From contig CAWAXG010000031.1 in the NCBI GenBank assembly GCA_963785755.1, positions 186,001 to 250,000 of the forward strand: DNA of 64,000 nucleotides, read 5' to 3'. The notes beneath the pieces were generated by a model. That model was not told where the DNA came from. It saw only the letters and a program-made list of their open reading frames with translations, and did no database searches. The DNA comes from JACCXG01 sp963785755. Its GTDB lineage: Bacteria; Acidobacteriota; Vicinamibacteria; Vicinamibacterales; 2-12-FULL-66-21. Both the position numbers and the translations under genes were made by a program. Below, piece after piece: positions 25,362 to 34,100 of the stretch. Each line of letters begins with the position of its first letter. The stretch's first letter is position 1.

Positions 25362-25405
25362 AAGCGCGGGGGTGGCGGCCCCGCGCACATAAAAATGAGG
25401 ATCTC

Positions 25406-26881
25406 GTGACCAACACGGACGCAAAGACAAAAGGGGCCGACACCAAGGCGACCGTCACCGAAATCACGGCGCAGTCGGTCGATTTCGGCCGCTGGTATCT
25501 CGACGTCGTCCGGCGCGCCGAGCTCGCCGACTACACCGACGTCAAGGGCTGCATGGCCATCCGGCCGTACGGTTACGCGATCTGGGAGCTGATGCAGCAG
25601 GCGCTGGACAAGCGCTTCAAGGCGACCGGCCACGTGAACGCGTACTTCCCGCTGTTCATTCCCGCCAGCCTGTTGATGAAGGAGAAGGAGCACGTCGAGG
25701 GATTCGCGCCGCAGGTCGCGTGGGTGACCAAGGGTGGCGACGAGGAGCTCGCCGAACCGCTGGTCGTGCGTCCGACCTCGGAAGCCATCATCGGCACGAT
25801 GTACGCGAAGTGGATCCAGTCCTGGCGCGATCTGCCCGTCCTCATCAATCAATGGGCGAACGTCGTCCGCTGGGAAAAAGTGACGCGGCCGTTCCTGCGG
25901 ACGACGGAGTTCCTGTGGCAGGAAGGGCACACGGCGCACGAGACGGAAGAGGAAGCGCAGAAGGAAACGCTGCAGATCCTGGCGCTCTACAAGGAGTTCG
26001 CCGAGAACGAGCTCGCGATGCCGGTGATCGACGGACAGAAGAGCGAGAGCGAGAAATTCGCGGGCGCTTCGAAAACCTACTCGATCGAGGCGCTGATGGG
26101 AGACGGCCGCGCGCTGCAGGCCGGGACCTCACACAATCTTGGGCAGAATTTCTCCAAAGCCTTCGGCATTCAGTTCCAGGGACGCGACAAGACACTGCAG
26201 CATGCCTGGACGACGTCGTGGGGGGTGTCGACGCGGATGGTCGGCGCACTGATCATGACGCACGGCGATGACAACGGCCTCGTGCTGCCGCCGCGCATGG
26301 CGCCGTATCAGGTCGTGATCGTGCCCATTCCCCGCGGCAACTGGCAGGAGACGGTGCTGCCCAAAGCGCGCGAGATCCAGGCGGCGCTGGTGGGCCACGG
26401 CGTGCGCGTGATGCTCGACGATCGAGATGCGTATACGCCCGGCTGGAAGTTCGCGGAGTGGGAGCTCCGGGGAGTGCCGGTGCGGGTCGAGATCGGTCCG
26501 AAGGACATCGAGAAGTCGCAGGTCGTGCTGGCCCGTCGCGACACCAGGACGAAGTCGTCGGCGCCCGTCGAGTCACTCGTGTCCACGGTGACCGAGCTGC
26601 TCGGCGACATCCAGCAGTCGCTGTTCCGCCGCGCGCTCGCGTTTCGCGAGGAGCACACGACGCGTGTCGCCACCTACGATGAGTTCAAGGAAGTGATGGA
26701 GGGCCGTCCAGGATTCGTCATCGCCGGATGGTGCGGCGGCGCCGATTGCGAAGCCCAGATCAAGGCCGAGACTCAGGCGACGCTGCGGAACATCCCGTTC
26801 GGTTCCGAGCGCGTCAGCGGCACGTGCGTGCGCTGCGGAAAGCCTTCGAGCGCCGAAGCCTGGTTCGCGAAGGCCTACTGA
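25406..26881 (+). CDS. proS: Prolyl-tRNA synthetase, archaeal/eukaryote-like type
   Basis: Charges tRNA-Pro. 491 residues, matching the shorter type 3 form without the bacterial editing insertion. Visible: YTDVKGCMAIRPYGYAIWE, VRPTSEAIIGTMYAKWI, class II motif 2 region FLRTTEFLWQEGHTAHET, TSHNLGQNFSKAF, and a C-terminal zinc-like Cys set (GWCGGADCEAQIK, SGTCVRCGKPS). The frame is open upstream through the REP element, but GTG 25406 has GAGG at 25397-25400 and starts the real protein. Confidence 0.96.
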   Translation: MTNTDAKTKGADTKATVTEITAQSVDFGRWYLDVVRRAELADYTDVKGCMAIRPYGYAIWELMQQALDKRFKATGHVNAYFPLFIPASLLMKEKEHVEGFAPQVAWVTKGGDEELAEPLVVRPTSEAIIGTMYAKWIQSWRDLPVLINQWANVVRWEKVTRPFLRTTEFLWQEGHTAHETEEEAQKETLQILALYKEFAENELAMPVIDGQKSESEKFAGASKTYSIEALMGDGRALQAGTSHNLGQNFSKAFGIQFQGRDKTLQHAWTTSWGVSTRMVGALIMTHGDDNGLVLPPRMAPYQVVIVPIPRGNWQETVLPKAREIQAALVGHGVRVMLDDRDAYTPGWKFAEWELRGVPVRVEIGPKDIEKSQVVLARRDTRTKSSAPVESLVSTVTELLGDIQQSLFRRALAFREEHTTRVATYDEFKEVMEGRPGFVIAGWCGGADCEAQIKAETQATLRNIPFGSERVSGTCVRCGKPSSAEAWFAKAY

Positions 26882-26884
26882 GGG

Positions 26885-27841
26885 TCAGGACAGTTCGGGG
26901 GACCTGGCGAGCGCACGGCGCATCGCGGAATGTTTTCTCGTCAGGCGCTCCCGTTTCGCGACGCTGTGGAACGCCGTCGCGAGCTGATGACGCCAGTTCA
27001 GGTCCTGCACTCCCGTCCGAGAGAACGCGGTGGCCAGCGGCTCGAGGCACGATTCGTCGCCAACGACCTGGATCGCCGCGATGAACGTCTGCGGCAGCGG
27101 CTCGCCGCACTCACCAAGCGTTTCGCGCAGATCGTAAAGCGCAATCCGGCTGCCGCGGAGCGCGAGCGCCTGATGCAGGGCGCCTCGGACGGTGCGCCAG
27201 TGCCGCCGGCGCGCCGCGGTTTTCGCGTCTCCTGCCGACAACTCACGTTCACGCGCCCGCAGGACCTCGATGACGTGATGCACGACCGGGAGCGGCGCCG
27301 TCCCGGCCTGCTCGGTTATCGCCGCGCGAAGTACGTCGGGGTCATCCGGCAGGTGCCCATCCGCGGCATCCGCCAGGACCGCGTCGCTGGCCGAGAGTGA
27401 TTCCTGCCTGGCCGGCCCGCCAGGTCCAATCGCCCTCGAGACCTCGTCGACGATTGCGGCGGCGGCGGCCCGGACGCGACGCTCGGCGTTCGAATCGCGC
27501 GCGGCGATGACGAGCACGTCGAGCGCGTCACCCTGAACCGACAGCGACTCGCGATCGAGAAGAGCTTTCAGGACGTCGATGCCCGCAACCGCGAGGTCGC
27601 CTCCCGCGTCCACGGCACGCCGCGCAATCGGCAGCGTCCGCGCATCACCGGTGGCCTCGAGTACCCGCAGAATCGCGATCTGTGTATCCCGATCGGCCGA
27701 CGATTCGAACGACGCAATCAACCGCGCGATCGCCCGGCTGCCGATGATGATGAGTCGGGCGACCGCCGCTTCACGGCGCGCGGGGTCCGAGCCGAGCGCC
27801 TCGATGAGGGCGCGGACTTCCCGGTCAGTGGATTTGATCAT
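26885..27841 (-). CDS. HEAT-repeat-like protein
   Basis: About 318 residues from ATG 27841 (MIKSTDREVRALIEALGSDP). Alpha-helical throughout, with HEAT/ARM-like repeats, for example REAAVARLIIIGSRAIARLI and IAILRVLEATGDARTLPIA. An in-frame GTG at 27895 would add 18 residues; neither start has a clear ribosome site. It lies 110 bases after tatC on the same strand and converges on proS with a 3-base gap. Function unknown; probably a protein-binding scaffold. Confidence 0.75.
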   Translation of the reverse strand: MIKSTDREVRALIEALGSDPARREAAVARLIIIGSRAIARLIASFESSADRDTQIAILRVLEATGDARTLPIARRAVDAGGDLAVAGIDVLKALLDRESLSVQGDALDVLVIAARDSNAERRVRAAAAAIVDEVSRAIGPGGPARQESLSASDAVLADAADGHLPDDPDVLRAAITEQAGTAPLPVVHHVIEVLRARERELSAGDAKTAARRRHWRTVRGALHQALALRGSRIALYDLRETLGECGEPLPQTFIAAIQVVGDESCLEPLATAFSRTGVQDLNWRHQLATAFHSVAKRERLTRKHSAMRRALARSPELS

Positions 27842-27951
27842 GGTTCGTGCCGGCGCGGAGGGTCTTGAACACGCCGTACAGGGTATCGGCCGCACCCGTG
27901 CCGGGCTGGAGCCCTGATGATCAGTGACTCAGGATCTGGGGGAGTGAAGGA

Positions 27952-28788
27952 TCAGGCGTCAGCTTCCGGCTTGCGACGCTTCTGGAAGACGAACGCGATC
28001 CCGATGCTGAAGACGTACAGCACCATCATCGGGCCCGCCAGAATCATCTGCGACGCGATGTCGCCGCCCGGGCTGAGCACCGCGCCCAGAATCACGATGA
28101 TCAGCGTCGCGTACTTGAAATTGCGCAGCAGGAAGCGACCAGTGACCATGCCCATCCGGGCCAGCGCGAACACCAGCACGGGCATCTGAAAGACGACGCC
28201 GCAGGCGAGCAGCATTTTCACGTACAACCCGAATGCCGAGCCGATTCTCGGCAGGAACTGCACGAAGTCCGGATTGAAGCGGATGAAGAAGCCCCAGGTC
28301 ACGCGAAAGGCAATGTAGTGGGAGAATACCGCCCCCCCAAAGAAGAAGATCGACGCGAAGAGCACGAAGGGAATCGCGAAGCGCTTTTCGTGGGAGTACA
28401 GGCCCGGGGCGACGAAGAGCCAGAGCTGGTAGAGGATGAATGGCATCGCCACCAGCAGGCCACCGAGGAACCCCACCTTCAGCCAGAGCATGAAGAACTC
28501 AGTCGGTTCGGTGGAGATCAGCTTGCCGCCATCGGGCAGCATCTGCTGCATCGGCAGCATGATGAAGGGAAAGATGTAACTGTCGAGAAGGATGAACGAC
28601 ACGACGCAGCCGATTGACAGCCCGATGACGCAGGCAATCAATCGTTTCCGGAGCTCGTCCAGGTGCTCCAGGAACGACATACGACCGCTGTCGAGCTCGA
28701 GCTCGTCAGGGTCGGTCAGCTCGATGCTTGGCTTTTTGTCGCTGCGGAGGACCGGCGCTGCCGGCGGCGGTTCGAGAACTGGCGCCAT
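27952..28788 (-). CDS. tatC: Twin-arginine translocase subunit TatC
   Basis: Receptor core of the Tat pathway, which exports folded proteins with RR signal peptides. 278 residues with six membrane helices; MSFLEHLDELRKRLIAC is the family N-terminal motif with Glu and Arg residues that bind the signal peptide, and LSPGGDIASQMILAGPMMVLY is the last conserved helix region (usual LTPxxD). A 36-residue Pro/Asp-rich extension precedes the motif. Its ATG overlaps the tatA stop by one base (TGATG). Confidence 0.96.
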   Translation of the reverse strand: MAPVLEPPPAAPVLRSDKKPSIELTDPDELELDSGRMSFLEHLDELRKRLIACVIGLSIGCVVSFILLDSYIFPFIMLPMQQMLPDGGKLISTEPTEFFMLWLKVGFLGGLLVAMPFILYQLWLFVAPGLYSHEKRFAIPFVLFASIFFFGGAVFSHYIAFRVTWGFFIRFNPDFVQFLPRIGSAFGLYVKMLLACGVVFQMPVLVFALARMGMVTGRFLLRNFKYATLIIVILGAVLSPGGDIASQMILAGPMMVLYVFSIGIAFVFQKRRKPEADA

Positions 28789-29087
28789 CAGGCGCTGCGG
28801 GATTCGCGCGGCACGGTTTCATCCTCGGCGGGATCGTCGGGATTGGCTTCGGTCACCTCGGTGACGGGAGAAGGCTCCGGCGCCGCCGCGGCTTTGGCGG
28901 TCCGCTGTTCCTCCTCGACCCGGATCTCCTCGTCCAGCGTGTTGCGGAGCTCGTTCGAGGCCCGCTTGAACTCACCCAGGCTTTTCCCGAGGGACCGGCC
29001 GAGCTCAGGCAGTTTTCGGGGCCCGAAGATAATCAGCGCGAGCGTCAGGATGATGATGAGCTCGGGCATCCCGATTGGACCAAACAT
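28788..29087 (-). CDS. tatA: Sec-independent translocase TatA/TatB component
   Basis: 99 residues: MFGPIGMPELIIILTLALIIFGPRKLPELGRSLGKSLGEF is split as the short membrane helix, FGP hinge and amphipathic helix of TatA/B, then an acidic tail. The ATG 29087 has AGGGG eight bases upstream; an in-frame upstream extension is untranslated leader. With only one TatA/B-type gene next to tatC this may be a minimal TatAC system, though another tatB could be elsewhere. Its own promoter is at 29133-29162. Confidence 0.95.
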   Translation of the reverse strand: MFGPIGMPELIIILTLALIIFGPRKLPELGRSLGKSLGEFKRASNELRNTLDEEIRVEEEQRTAKAAAAPEPSPVTEVTEANPDDPAEDETVPRESRSA

Positions 29088-29132
29088 AAAGCAAACCCCT
29101 GAAAAGCTGGCGGTTGGCGGATCGTCAATGAA

Positions 29133-29162
29133 ATTATAGGAGCCGGTTGGCCGGCTGGTCAA
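29133..29162 (-). promoter_or_regulatory. Sigma-70 type promoter for tatA-tatC
   Basis: On the minus strand TTGACC (29157-29162), 18 bases, then a perfect TATAAT (29133-29138). Transcription would start near 29126, giving a leader of about 39 bases with the AGGGG ribosome site. This is the clearest housekeeping promoter in the window. Confidence 0.8.
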
Positions 29163-29195
29163 GGTGGTCGCCCCGGCATTTATCCCCGGAAGTCA

Positions 29196-29225
29196 TTGCC
29201 ACTGCAGCACTTGGTCTGTTACGAT
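29196..29225 (+). promoter_or_regulatory. Sigma-70 type promoter for the S41 protease
   Basis: TTGCCA (29196-29201), 18 bases, TACGAT (29220-29225). The expected transcription start coincides with the ATG at 29231, so the message would be leaderless; no ribosome site is present. Confidence 0.55.
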
Positions 29226-29230
29226 TCAAT

Positions 29231-30856
29231 ATGCGCAATTCCCGATTTCCTGCGGTCGCGCTTCTGGCGGTAGTCCTCTCGGCCCTGGTCGGCGGCTTCT
29301 ACGGAAGCGTGCTGGCGCGTCAGGATGAAGTCACGCAGCAGTACCGGGTGTTCACGGCGGCGCTCGCGGCCATCGACCGCGAGTACGTCGAAGAGGTCCC
29401 CTCCGATCGTCTGGTGTATGGCGGCATCGAGGGGATGCTCAAGACGCTCGATCCTCATTCGAGCTTCTTCGATCCGCGCCAGTACGCGCAGATGCGTGAA
29501 CGGCAGGAGGGACGCTACTACGGGCTCGGCATCCAGATACAGGTCATCGACGGCGACATCACCGTCATGTCGATCTTCGAAGGATCCCCCGCCTTCAAGA
29601 AGGGGCTGCGCCGCGGCGACGTCATCGCCCGGATCAAGGGCGAGGACGCGAAGGGCTGGACGAGCGAGCAGGCGGTCAAGCAGTTGAAGGGGCCGAAAGG
29701 CACCACCGTCGACATCGCCATCAGGCGGCGCGGCTACGAGGAGCTGATTCCTCTCGAAGTCATGCGCGACGAGGTCAACATCGTCAGCGTCCGCGGCGTG
29801 TTCCTGATCGACAAGGAGACCGGCTATCTGAAGCTCGCCGAGTTCACCGAGACGTCCAACGCCGAAGTCGGCGCCGGGCTCGATCAGCTGGTGTCGAAGG
29901 GCATGAAGCGGCTCGTGCTCGATCTTCGCGACAACCCGGGCGGGGCGCTCGATCAGGCCATCGCGATCACGAACCGGTTCCTGCCGCGTGGCGAGATGAT
30001 CGTCTACACCCAGGGCCGCCAGCAGAATTCGAACCACCAGTACCGCGCGACGGAGCAGAGCGAGTACACCCACCTGCCCATCGTGGTCCTGGTGAACCGC
30101 AACAGCGCCAGCGCCTCGGAGATCGTCAGCGGCGCGCTGCAGGATCACGATCGCGCGCTCGTGGTCGGCGAGACCACGTTCGGCAAGGCGCTGGTGCAGT
30201 CGGTCTATCGCATCGCCGAGAACGCCGGTCTCGCGCTCACCACCGGACGCTACTACACGCCGAGCGGACGACTGATTCAGCGGCCGTGGGACAGCAGCTT
30301 CGACGAGTACCACACCTACGCGCTGCGCGAACAGAAGGCCGAGCGTGAGCATTCGAGCGCCGATTTGAAGCTCACGGCGTCGGGCCGCAAGGTGTACAGC
30401 GGCGGCGGCATCGAGCCCGACAAGTTCATGGCCGGTCCGACCGAGGGGTTCTCGCCGACGAAGTTCGCCCGGCAGTTGTATGCGCGCGGCGTCTTCGTGA
30501 ATTTTGCCGATCAGTTCATGGCCGAAGGGGACACGCGCTTCAGCGACGCGAACAAGAACAAGAAGCGGATCGCGAAAGGGTTCACGATCACTGATGCGAT
30601 GCTGGAGGACTTCCGCGCCATGCTGACGACGCAGAAGGTCACCATCGATGAAGAGTCGCTCAAGATCGATCTGGCGTTCATCAAGGCGATGATTCATTAC
30701 GAGATCGATCTCGCGCTCTTCGGCGTCGAGGAAGCACGGCGCAATCTGATTCAGCAGGATCCGCAGGCGCGGTTCGGCATCAACCAGTTCGCGGAAGCAC
30801 AGCGTCTCACGGAGCTCGCACGAGCGACTCCGCGCGGAGGCGTCAAACAGCAGTAG
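29231..30856 (+). CDS. S41 family C-terminal processing peptidase (CtpA/Prc-like)
   Basis: 541 residues: an N-terminal membrane/signal segment (about 7-28), a tail-specific protease N region (LDPHSSFFDPRQY), a PDZ domain (about 95-175; GLGIQIQVIDGDITVMSIFEGSPA), and the S41 core with the Ser in NRNSASASEIVSG and the Lys in GETTFGKALVQ (Ser-Lys dyad). Such proteases degrade or trim envelope proteins. A long C-terminal helical extension follows GGGIEPDKF. The frame is open upstream to 29147, but the promoter and the signal sequence favour ATG 29231. Confidence 0.93.
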   Translation: MRNSRFPAVALLAVVLSALVGGFYGSVLARQDEVTQQYRVFTAALAAIDREYVEEVPSDRLVYGGIEGMLKTLDPHSSFFDPRQYAQMRERQEGRYYGLGIQIQVIDGDITVMSIFEGSPAFKKGLRRGDVIARIKGEDAKGWTSEQAVKQLKGPKGTTVDIAIRRRGYEELIPLEVMRDEVNIVSVRGVFLIDKETGYLKLAEFTETSNAEVGAGLDQLVSKGMKRLVLDLRDNPGGALDQAIAITNRFLPRGEMIVYTQGRQQNSNHQYRATEQSEYTHLPIVVLVNRNSASASEIVSGALQDHDRALVVGETTFGKALVQSVYRIAENAGLALTTGRYYTPSGRLIQRPWDSSFDEYHTYALREQKAEREHSSADLKLTASGRKVYSGGGIEPDKFMAGPTEGFSPTKFARQLYARGVFVNFADQFMAEGDTRFSDANKNKKRIAKGFTITDAMLEDFRAMLTTQKVTIDEESLKIDLAFIKAMIHYEIDLALFGVEEARRNLIQQDPQARFGINQFAEAQRLTELARATPRGGVKQQ

Positions 30857-30868
30857 ATAGGGCATTTG

Positions 30869-30916
30869 GCCCCCATATTTTGGGGGTAAATTTAATCTTG
30901 CCCCTAGGAATAGGGG
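30869..30916 (+). terminator. Two tandem hairpins after the S41 protease gene
   Basis: First hairpin: CCCCCA (30870-30875), loop TATTT, TGGGGG (30881-30886), then TAAATTTAATCTT. Second: CCCCTA (30901-30906), loop GGAA, TAGGGG (30911-30916), then TTGTT. Both lie 13-60 bases after the stop. The T tracts are imperfect, so termination may be partial. The remainder up to the SMC ATG (31131) shows no gene. Confidence 0.6.
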
Positions 30917-30998
30917 TTGTTAGACTGGCCGCCGTTCGTGACTCCAAGGGGCCATTCCACTTCTGGTGTGGGATGTGGGGTTTTCGCCGGGGCCATTC

Positions 30999-31028
30999 TT
31001 GTCACGTCGTTCGACTCGACAGCACAAT
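30999..31028 (+). promoter_or_regulatory. Possible promoter for smc
   Basis: TTGTCA (30999-31004), 18 bases, CACAAT (31023-31028), about 100 bases before the smc ATG. Acceptable match to sigma-70 consensus, not tested against other sites. Confidence 0.4.
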
Positions 31029-31131
31029 CAACCGTTCGAAGCGATCCCAGCCGCTTCCGTGCGCGAACGTTTCGGCGTCTGCGCACGCGACGCGGCTTTT
31101 CTTTTTGCCAACTGAGAGGGACGTCAACGTC

Positions 31132-34100
31132 ATGCGGCTTCAACGCCTCGAGATTGCCGGCTTCAAGAGCTTTCCTGATCGATCCGAATTGACCTTCGAC
31201 ACCGGGGTGACGGCGATCGTCGGGCCGAACGGCTGCGGCAAGAGCAACGTCGTCGATGCCCTGACCTGGGTGCTCGGAGAGCAGAGCGCGAAGAGCCTGC
31301 GCGGCGATCGCATGGAGGACGTGATCTTCGGCGGCAGCGATGCGCGCCGGCCGACTGCCGCCGCCGAAGTGCGGCTGAAGCTCAGCGGGGTCGCGGCCCG
31401 CGTCCCCGGGAACGCAGTGAGCGGCTGGAACGGACGCCACCACAAGAACAACGGGGGCAGCGGGAACGGCAGCGGTCACGGCAACGGCAATGGGAACGGT
31501 AGCGGGAATGGGCACGGGACCGTGCACATCGAGGACGCGAGTCCCGCGTCCGACGGCAGCGCCGACGCGGTCGGTCTGACGCTCGCCACGGCGCTTCTCG
31601 ACGATACGCCGCTGATCGTTCGAGACGTGGAGCTGATGCGCCGGCTCTATCGATCGGGCGAGAGCGAATACCTGATCGACGGTGTGATCTGCCGCTTGCG
31701 CGACGTGCAGGACCTGCTGATGGACGCGGGCGTTGGCGTGAAAGGCTACGCGGTCATCGAGCAGGGGAAGATCGGGCAGATTCTGAGCGCTCGTCCGACC
31801 GATCGCCGCCAGCTCATCGAAGAGGCGGCGGGCGTGACGAAGTACAAGAGCCGCCGGCGCACCGCGGAACTGAAGCTCGAGGCCGCGCAGCAGAATCTGA
31901 CGCGAGTCGACGACATCGTCTTCGAAGTCGAGAAGCAGCGAGGCACGCTGAAGCGTCAGGCCGCCAAGGCCCGCCGCTACCGCCGGCTGCGCGACGAGCT
32001 GCGGCGGTGGGAGAAGGTCCAGTTCGCCCAGCGCTATCGCACGCTCGCCGTGGCGATCGAATCGACGCGATCGCGCCTGGCCCAGGCAAGAGAGCGGGAG
32101 ACGGCTGCGGCTGCGCACCTGGCGCAAATCGAGGCCGCTCTCGAGGCGCTGAGGCTCGAGCTCACGACCGCTGACGCCGCCGCGACCGAAGCCCGTGAGC
32201 GCGCACATGCGCGCGAGCTGGCGATCGGCCGGCTGCAGCAGCAGATCTCGTTCGACCATCATCAGGTCGAGACGCTCGGGACGACAATCGCGGAAATCGA
32301 AGCCGAGGTGGTCTTGCTCGAGGCGCGCCGCGAGCCGGCTCGCGTCGAGCTCGAGGAGCGGAGCTCCGCCGCATCGCGGTGTATCTCCGAGCGGGATCAG
32401 GCGGCGTCCGATCTGGCGGTCGAAGAGCGGACGTACGCCGACCTGCAGACCCGGATCGAAGGGCTCGAAGGGGACGTCGAGGCCGCCCGCAGCGAGGTGT
32501 TTGCGGCGGTGAATGCGGCGACGGCGCTTCGACATGCGATGGAGCACGCCAGCGCGGCGCGCGCGCGCATCGGCGAGCAGATCGCCAAGCTCGAGGCCGA
32601 GAGCCACGACCTGCGGGTCGAAGCGGAGCGGGCCGCCCACGATCGTGCGATTGCCGAGACCGGCCTGCAGCAGGCACGAGAAGCGATCGAGGCGCTGTGC
32701 CTCGATCGGCTCTCCAGAGAATCCGAGCTGACCGCCGCCCGGACCGCACGGGAGACGCGGTCGCAGGAGTTCCGCGATCACGATCACCAGGTCGCGGCGC
32801 TGGCCGGGCGGCTGCGGTCGCTCGAGGAACTGGATGCCGCGCGGGTGGAATACGGCGATGGCGCGCGGCTGGTGCTGGCGGAGTCGAACGGCGACGTCGG
32901 GCAGATGGGATCGGTGGCCGATTACCTCGAGGTCGATGGCCGGTACGAGCGGGCGGTCGAGGCCTGCCTCGGCGACCTCCTGGAACACGTCGTCGTTTCG
33001 ACGCACGAGGAAGCGTCAGCCGGACTGCGGTTCGCGTCCGACCGGAGCGCCGGCCGCGTTGGGTTCCTCATCGCGTCCGATCCGCCGTTCGTGGTGGCAG
33101 AAGTGCCGGTGCCCGCGCTGCCGGGCGTGACCGCGATGACCGACATCGTTCGCGTGTCGGGTCCCGCCGAAAAAGCGATCGCCGCCACGATGGCGGACGC
33201 GTGGATCGCCGAATCGACGGAAAACGCCAGGATGGCTGCCGGCGTCATGCGTGGCCCGGTCGTCACCATGGAGGGGCAGGTATTTCGCGGTCCGAACGTG
33301 GTTCAGGGTGGCACCCGCGCCGAGTCTCGCGGGATTCTCGCCACGAAGCGCGAAATCAAGGAATTGCGCGACCGCATCGAGGTGGACCGCGCCACGCTGG
33401 GCCGGATGCGTGAAGAGATCGGCACGCTCGACGTGACCGTCGCCGAATCCGAGGCCGCGATCGCATCGATGCAGGCCGAGCTCCATCGTCTGGAGAAGGC
33501 CAGCGTCGGGTTCGAGCTTCAGCTGAGAGCTGCCACGGATACTGCCGACCGCATCGCGCGAAAGCACGACCAGATCGGTGTGGAGCGCCGGTCCGCGGAA
33601 GACGAGCTGAAGACACAGGAATCGAGGCACGACGAGGCACAGGCGTCGATCGCCCGGATCGCGATCGAGCAGCAGTCGGCAGACGAGCGGCTGAACCAGG
33701 CGCAGCGGCGCCTGTTCGAAGCGCGCGACGCAATGCAGGCGCAGGGCCGCCGGACCGCCGAGGCCAAAGCGGCGCACGCCGGCCTGATGGAGCGGGCAGC
33801 GGCGCTGGCCTCCGAAGTGCAGCGGCTCGAGGACGCAGGCCGGGAGCTGGAGAGCCGGATCGTGAGCCGCCGCGATGAGCTCGGGCGGGCCGACGCGCGC
33901 CGCGGGCAGCTGCGCGAGACGATCGTCGCGGCAGAGGCGCAGCTGGATGCCGACGTGCGCGACTTCGACGATCTTCGTCAGAGCGTCCGCACGGCCGAGG
34001 ACCGCTGCCAATCGCTGCGCGCCGGCTTCGACGCGGAGGACGTTCGGATCAAGGACGCGCGGCGTTCCCTCGAAGCCGTCCGCGCCGAATCCGCTCAGCT

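Noticed and set aside
25241..25405. N-terminal extension of prolyl-tRNA synthetase
   Set aside because: It translates the REP-like palindrome; GTG 25406 has a proper ribosome site and fits the family length.
28788..29162. Longer TatA start at 29162
   Set aside because: The extension spans the TTGACC/TATAAT promoter and leader; ATG 29087 has AGGGG in place.
30904..33006. Long minus-strand open frame (about 700 codons) opposite smc
   Set aside because: Arg/Leu/Gly-rich shadow of the SMC coding strand with no motif; common at this GC content.
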